Below are positions 8,278 through 12,477 of a stretch of DNA of 12,477 nucleotides, one piece after another; the stretch's first letter is position 1; each line of letters begins with the position of its first letter. This DNA is from Thalassiosira profunda. Lineage: Eukaryota > Bacillariophyta > Thalassiosirophyceae > Thalassiosirales > Thalassiosiraceae. The stretch lies in the NCBI GenBank assembly GCA_036939355.1, contig JALLAP010002397.1, forward strand, positions 1 through 12,477, given 5' to 3'. The notes under the pieces were generated by a model, which searched no databases, was not told where the DNA came from, and saw only the letters and a program-made list of their open reading frames with translations. The position numbers were made by a program, and so were the translations under genes.

Positions 8278-11200
8278 TTACAATACCGGCCTGAACATAA
8301 AGTTGCTCTGGAATGACCACGTCATCCAGGCATCATTCATTTGTTTTGCGCTGGCGTTTGGCCTGAATCCTCTGCTCACGAACCACGATCTCTTGCAAAC
8401 GTTCACAGCCCTCTCGTTGGCACCGCGGTCGTGAGCAACGGCGGCCGTTAGCAGTGTTTCGTCTCTCCCGAATCGGCGATCGCTATCCGCCCAGACGGGT
8501 TGCAACACCAGCTGCCCTCCCATGCGAAACGCCACCATCTTCGCGCGGTAGCCCTTGTCATAGACATTGGTCCAAGGTACGACATTTCCGTTCACCAAAT
8601 CAACCAACTGAAATTCCATCTGCTCCTGCAAATAACCCGCCCGTTCGTTGTACATCGTATCGCTTACAGCTCCGGTCCAAAGTGGTGCCGAGACGATCCA
8701 CCCACACAGCTGGCATCTGTCCGCGTCCGCCGTTGACCCGGGGCTGCTATCTGTTGGCTGGGGCGGCGCGTCGTCAGCTTCTTGGCGGGACGGGCGCATG
8801 GTGAGTTTCGCACGCTGAGATGTGCCCATGAACTTGATGCCCGCGACAGGACCCAACTCTGACGGCTTTGGTGGCACCTTGCTCTTTTCTTTCCATGCCT
8901 TCCGGCGCTCAGTGCCAACGACGAAAGCCTGAAGTAAATCAGGAATTGTTTTGCCTCGTGCGTCTTCCTCTGGTACGACCTCGCCTGCTGCTTCCATTAG
9001 TGTCACTATGCTCTCTTTCATCCCCGCGACCTCACCATCTGCCCAACTGCTCATGCTCCACATCCACTGCAGATCCTCGGCGTTGGCGTCTGTGTTGGCC
9101 ACGGAGCCGCCATCATTTGGATCCGTGGATGCAGTGATGCGGGAGGCAAGGTCGATGAGCATGCTCTCGGCCAAATCCTCCATGATCAGCATCGACAACA
9201 GATAGAGAACGACCAGCGTATGGACGCACACAATCCGCTCGTCGTCTTGGGACCCGCACTGGCAGGTGCACTTGCAGCTGAGCAGCTTGTTGGCGGTGGC
9301 GACAATCTCGGTACTGTAAATGTTCTTCCGCATCGACGCCGGCACGTCGAAGCCCAGCCGGACGCCCACGTCCCCATCCTCGTCAAAGACGAGGCTTCCC
9401 ACGCCGGTGTCCATCGATTTGCAGCGGCTGTCGAACGAATGCCGAATGCAACGTTTCAACAGCCGGTAGCCGTCGTCGAGGCGGGACTGCGCTGCAAAAT
9501 CGACGAACAGCGACGGGAGCGACTGATACAACACCGGGTCCTTGTCCCAATTGGTCCATTTTGTGCTGGCCGTCGATTCGAACCTGACCAGCGACGAGAA
9601 CAGCTCTAGAATGCCCGGTAGATACTTCGCGTCAAGGTTGGGGTCGGATAGGAAAGCGCCGCCTTCTCCGAAGTTGACGTCCTCGACGATCGTGTCCCAG
9701 TGCTCCGTCACCTCGGCATCCAGCTCGTTCGACTGGTAAACGGGGAACGGGACGTCGCCGAGCATGCCATTGAGGCGAGCAGAGGCAATCTCCTTCTTGG
9801 CGTACATGTCCAATACCTCGTCCACAGTAAGTTCCTTTGCTCTCTCAACGCCCCACTTGCTCGCCAGCTCGTCTCTCATCTGACTGACTGGTGTCGCCCC
9901 GACTTCGTCGTCTACCTCAGGCACTAGCAATTCGGCCGCATAACAAGGTAGGCAGTGGATTCTTTCATCGATCGATGCACGGCAGTGCCCGCAAACGACC
10001 CCGTCGCAGCTAACGCATTTGTCGAATCCGTCCGCACACAGAAATTTGTGAGTGCACATTCCGACGCCCTTGCACTCGCCCACCTCCGGCCCGTCGACGA
10101 TGTCGGTGTAGCCCTCCAACGCGAATTCCTCCAGATAGCGGGGCAGCTTGGTCGGCGGGGTGTCGTCGAGATACGTGCGGCTGGGATCCTCGCCATCCTC
10201 CGGAGCAACGTTGGTTGGCTCGTAGACCAGCGCACGAATGTACGTGTGCACGACGTCGCCATCGAATCCCTCAGTGTAAGTGTAGAGATACTTCTTCAGG
10301 TAAGCGAAGAGCGTGGCGTGCGGGCAGCTCTCCCTGAACTTGGGATACTCCACATTGATGATCTCACTCATTGTTTTCGCGCCGACACCGGCCAAACCTT
10401 TCGCATAGACGTCGCACCCAAGGAATAGAGCGATGAGAGCGCGCAGCTTGCGGTCAGATACGCCTTCAAAGAGCGGGAAAGCTGCCGGGGTAAATGTGGG
10501 ATTGGCCTGTTGCTCCTCCGGTAGANTCAGATACGCCTTCAAAGAGCGGGAAAGCTGCCGGGGTAAATGTGGGATTGGCCTGTTGCTCCTCCGGTAGATC
10601 CTTCTGTGCTTCGGATAGCAATTCGAGCATCGTTTCCAACGTCGCCCGGGACGTGCTCACGAGCTCAATTGATCCGTCCTTCATGTAGCCCTTCACAGCT
10701 ACGGACCCGTCGCCGGAGATGATTGGAATATCGGCGTCGTCGGTGAGGGCCATGAGCGCGTCTCCGGAATTGAGGCGGCCCATGATGACGGCGTCGGCTT
10801 GGAATTCGGCTGTCATCACCGGGAGCACGGCCCCGCCTGCATCGTTTCGGGCATGAGCTCCCGTCGTCTCGAGCTCCTCCACGAGCTTCTCCTCAAAATT
10901 GGACTGGATCACATTCTGGGATCGGGTCTCCTTCGACTTCATTGTCGTTTGCTTCTTGGCCACGTCCTCCCGGATATCATTTCGCTCTGAGTCTGTCAGC
11001 CCGTCGAACTTCAATTTGCGATTGAGGGATTGGATCTCGAGGCGGAGGCTGTGCGCATTGATCCGGTGCTTCTCCCTATCGGCCAAGCGCTGATTGGTGG
11101 CCTGCTTGGAGATGGGGCGGACCCTGCCATCGCAGACGGGGTTCATATGCAGACCGTGCTTTGCCCATTTGACTAGGAAATCTGAGACAGATTGAGCGTT

Positions 11201-11359
11201 TCGACCAGCCACTTTGTAGCAGACATTACTGCAATCCACGTCGAGCGTGGCAGTGGGCGTGTTCGCCTTGCGAGCGAGCTGCTTGCAAATATCAGCCACA
11301 TCAACCCGGCGTAGGCCAGTAATTGAATGTAGGACATCTTTTCCATAGGTGAAGCCCAT
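8278..11359 (-). CDS. XPG/FEN1-like nuclease fused to SWIM zinc finger and DDE-transposase-like C-terminus
   Basis: Removing one 72-nt copy plus the N at 10526 leaves a single uninterrupted frame of 1002 residues with no intron. The start ATG (11359-11357) gives MGF at the N-terminus, as FEN1-type enzymes begin with MG. Visible parts, in order, are: an XPG-N-like segment with LDVDCSN (Asp40/42) and VCDG (Asp77); a charged helical stretch; an XPG-I-like segment with AEFQAD (Glu185, Asp189) and LTDDADIPIISGD (Asp207-210); a helix-turn-helix-type element LGCDVYAKGLAGVG (~289-302); a Cys/His cluster at ~405-449 with three CxxC pairs; a SWIM-type CxC...CxH motif at ~671-689; and a C-terminal ~145 residues with APLWTGAVSD, YDKGYRAKM (Asp910), ANERAVN (Glu958) and WSFQSNFMFRPVL. 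The last part aligns by eye with the end of DDE_Tnp_4 transposases, but the first catalytic Asp of that family is not evident. Nuclease residues look intact. It probably acts on DNA in the nucleus during transposition. Confidence 0.75.
10454..10525 (-). repeat. First copy of 72-nt direct duplication at N junction
   Basis: This copy is identical over all 72 bases to 10527-10598, with a single N at 10526 between them. Because 73 is one more than a multiple of three, the duplication shifts the frame and splits the nuclease-transposase gene into two apparent reading frames (XPG part and SWIM/DDE part). Confidence 0.93.
10527..10598 (-). repeat. Second copy of 72-nt direct duplication at N junction
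   Basis: This is the partner of 10454-10525. Its length equals that of the duplication in the cyclophilin-like gene, which points to a common assembly cause and not to biology. Confidence 0.93.
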
Positions 11360-11824
11360 CGTGTCCAACGACGCTAGAGTGCAGGCGCGAGGGGTCGGTG
11401 ATGGATAACGGCTAGTTTATCGGCCAGCACGGCGAATCGTCTCGCGGCTCTTGTTGGTGTTGGAAGGTGCGCGCTTGCGAGAGAGGGCGGGGCCGGTCTG
11501 TGGGCGGTTCGTGACACCCGAATTCCTCACTTTGACACGACAGGTGATTTTTGGCTCTCAAGCTTCGTGCCTTTTTTTCTCGTGATTTTGTGCGTGTGGC
11601 GGGTGGCGACCCCGATCGCTCGAAAAGCAGGACCCTCCATGCACCCCGCCACCCCGCCCACCCTCTTTTCTTTCTCTTCTCTTCTCTCAGTCCCCAATGG
11701 TACTAATTCCCCCGTGAATTTCTCTGAGGAGAGTTGACTCTGAGCAAACCCAGAAATTTTGCTCAGCGTGCGTGAACCACTCTTTCACTTCCAGCGCGGC
11801 GCTAGGCGCCCGCCGACGACGACC
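11360..11824. other. Intergenic region: divergent promoters and right arm of inverted repeat
   Basis: This 465-nt gap separates the start of the minus-strand nuclease-transposase gene from the start of the plus-strand gene at 11825. It holds the right inverted-repeat arm. A C/T tract at about 11660-11690 ends in CTCTCAG and could be a promoter pyrimidine run or a splice acceptor in the downstream gene's leader. No coding region was recognised in it. Confidence 0.45.
11575..11641 (-). repeat. Right arm of long imperfect inverted repeat (candidate transposon terminus)
   Basis: Read on the minus strand, this gives the same three blocks as 7425-7478: the outer 17-mer at 11641-11625, the exact 15-mer at 11615-11601, and the inner AAATCACG at 11588-11581 followed by AGAAAA. 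It lies about 215 nt upstream of the nuclease-transposase start codon. Confidence 0.55.
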
Positions 11825-12477
11825 ATGGCGAGCGACGCCGACGACATCATCCCGGAGGCGACGCGGGCGGCGGCGGACCTCCCGCCCCCACCGCCGCCGC
11901 CGTCCACGCCCGCCTCCCCCCTCGTCAAAACGCCCAGCGGCGAGTTCACAGCCGCGTCCTCCTCGTTCGCCTCGTCCCCCTCCATAGACCACGCCCACGT
12001 CGAGCACGAGCCTCCCTCGCCCCCCTCTCTCAATGCCGCGGCCAGCCCTCTAATTTCCCCGCCACTGCTGGTGGAAATTGAGGAGGGCACTCCCGCCGCG
12101 GAGGCCTTGCGGGCCAACGCCGACGTCCGCGTGAGCCGCCTCCGCAAGGCGGGGCGGTCGACGCGATTGCAGGCGGGCGTGCGCGCGGTCAAGGCAGCCG
12201 CCCGCACGGCGAGCGGGCAGCCCGGCCATGCGGGGGATCGGCGGGGGGCGCCGGCATTTGTCGCGCCCCCCGGCAGCCAAACCACGCTCGCGGTTTCGGG
12301 GGTGCCCCCGCCGACCATTCCGGAGGCGGAGGAGGAGGGCTCGGAGCACGGCGCGGCGGGCAGCCCGGCGCGCAAACCGATGGATGGTGCCTCGGACGAT
12401 GGTCTTTTGCAACGTTTTGACGGGGACGAGGATTCCGCGTCGAAATCCGGTCCGGTCGACGGTTTGGACGAGTCCGA
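11825..12477 (+). CDS. Unrecognised Pro/Ala/Ser/Glu-rich protein, 5' end (runs off window)
   Basis: The ATG at 11825 lies in a strong eukaryotic context (CGACCATGG). From there the frame stays open for 217 codons to the end of the window, so the C-terminus is missing. The visible part appears disordered. It starts MASDADDIIPEATRAAADL, passes a polyproline run (~20-26), Ser/Ala-rich text, and a more ordered patch at ~80-125. That patch includes PLLVEIEEGTPAAEAL and the basic stretch VRVSRLRKAGRSTRLQAG. Acidic, Ser-rich sequence follows to the end. No domain was recognised. The long open frame in GC-rich DNA, the start context and the amino-acid bias support a real gene, perhaps with its folded domain beyond the window. 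Open frames on the opposite strand here look like its shadow. Confidence 0.65.
   Translation, partial: MASDADDIIPEATRAAADLPPPPPPPSTPASPLVKTPSGEFTAASSSFASSPSIDHAHVEHEPPSPPSLNAAASPLISPPLLVEIEEGTPAAEALRANADVRVSRLRKAGRSTRLQAGVRAVKAAARTASGQPGHAGDRRGAPAFVAPPGSQTTLAVSGVPPPTIPEAEEEGSEHGAAGSPARKPMDGASDDGLLQRFDGDEDSASKSGPVDGLDES

Larger units (their letters stand above)
7425..11641. mobile_element. Candidate DNA transposon with FEN1-like/SWIM/DDE-like protein
   Basis: A 4.2-kb block is bounded by matching inverted-repeat arms. It contains a large intronless minus-strand gene whose C-terminus resembles a Harbinger/ISL2EU-type DDE transposase. These two facts support a transposon of the PIF-Harbinger group or a relative. 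Against it, no target-site duplication was seen, similarity leaks slightly beyond the GG...CC ends, and a broken plus-strand coding fragment lies inside. The arms also lie upstream of two inward-facing coding regions, so they could instead be shared promoter elements. The boundaries are provisional. Confidence 0.45.

Noticed and set aside
8454..9927. Several plus-strand open frames opposite the SWIM/DDE part
   Set aside because: They are shadows of the 1002-residue minus-strand gene; none shows a motif of its own.
11660..11692. C/T tract ending in CTCTCAG as acceptor for an exon joined to the donor at 8252
   Set aside because: All frames after it hit early stops, and the joining intron would span the whole candidate element; no support beyond the motif.
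1..12477. CRISPR arrays, rRNA genes, bacterial operons
   Set aside because: No regularly spaced short repeats, no rRNA-like segments, and the gene structure is eukaryotic.

Overview
The window reads as nuclear DNA of a single-celled eukaryote, most likely a stramenopile and probably a centric diatom. This is an inference. It rests on short GT-AG introns (two clear ones of 77 and 67 nt), compact GC-rich spacing, a secretory-type glycosidase ending in a Pro/Ser 'PSxxPS' tail typical of diatom extracellular proteins, and a YIF1 trafficking gene. There is nothing bacterial in the layout: no operons and no Shine-Dalgarno sites.

From left to right the layout is as follows. (1) At 1-512 (+) lies the 3' end of an armadillo-repeat protein. 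(2) At 667-1546 (-) is a two-exon gene for a small multi-pass membrane protein. (3) At 1896-2966 (+) is a YIF1 homologue with a TATA-like box upstream. (4) At 3415-5277 (+) is a three-exon GH99-like glycoside hydrolase with a Pro/Ser-rich tail; its last codons seem to lie in the wrong frame. (5) At 5440-7252 (+) is a type II membrane protein with a Gly/Tyr/Gln-rich tail, one membrane anchor, a long coiled coil and a divergent cyclophilin-like domain. (6) The 7425-11641 block is framed by an imperfect inverted repeat. It holds a broken coding fragment (7802-8255, +) and a large minus-strand gene (8278-11359). That gene joins an XPG/FEN1-type nuclease, a Cys-rich cluster, a SWIM zinc finger and a C-terminal segment resembling the end of a Harbinger/ISL2EU-type DDE transposase. 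(7) At 11825-12477 (+) is the 5' end of an unrecognised Pro/Ala/Ser/Glu-rich protein that runs off the window.

Two single N bases (6669 and 10526) each sit between two copies of a 72-nt sequence. Counting 72+N as an unmerged contig overlap restores one continuous reading frame in both affected genes (579 and 1002 residues), so these are very probably assembly artefacts, not real frameshifts.

The most interesting item is block (6), a candidate DNA transposon whose one large protein couples a structure-specific nuclease fold to transposase-like and zinc-finger parts. The other genes look like housekeeping or secretory-pathway loci: YIF1, a probably lumenal cyclophilin-like protein and a secreted glycosidase. 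No functional linkage between them is implied.
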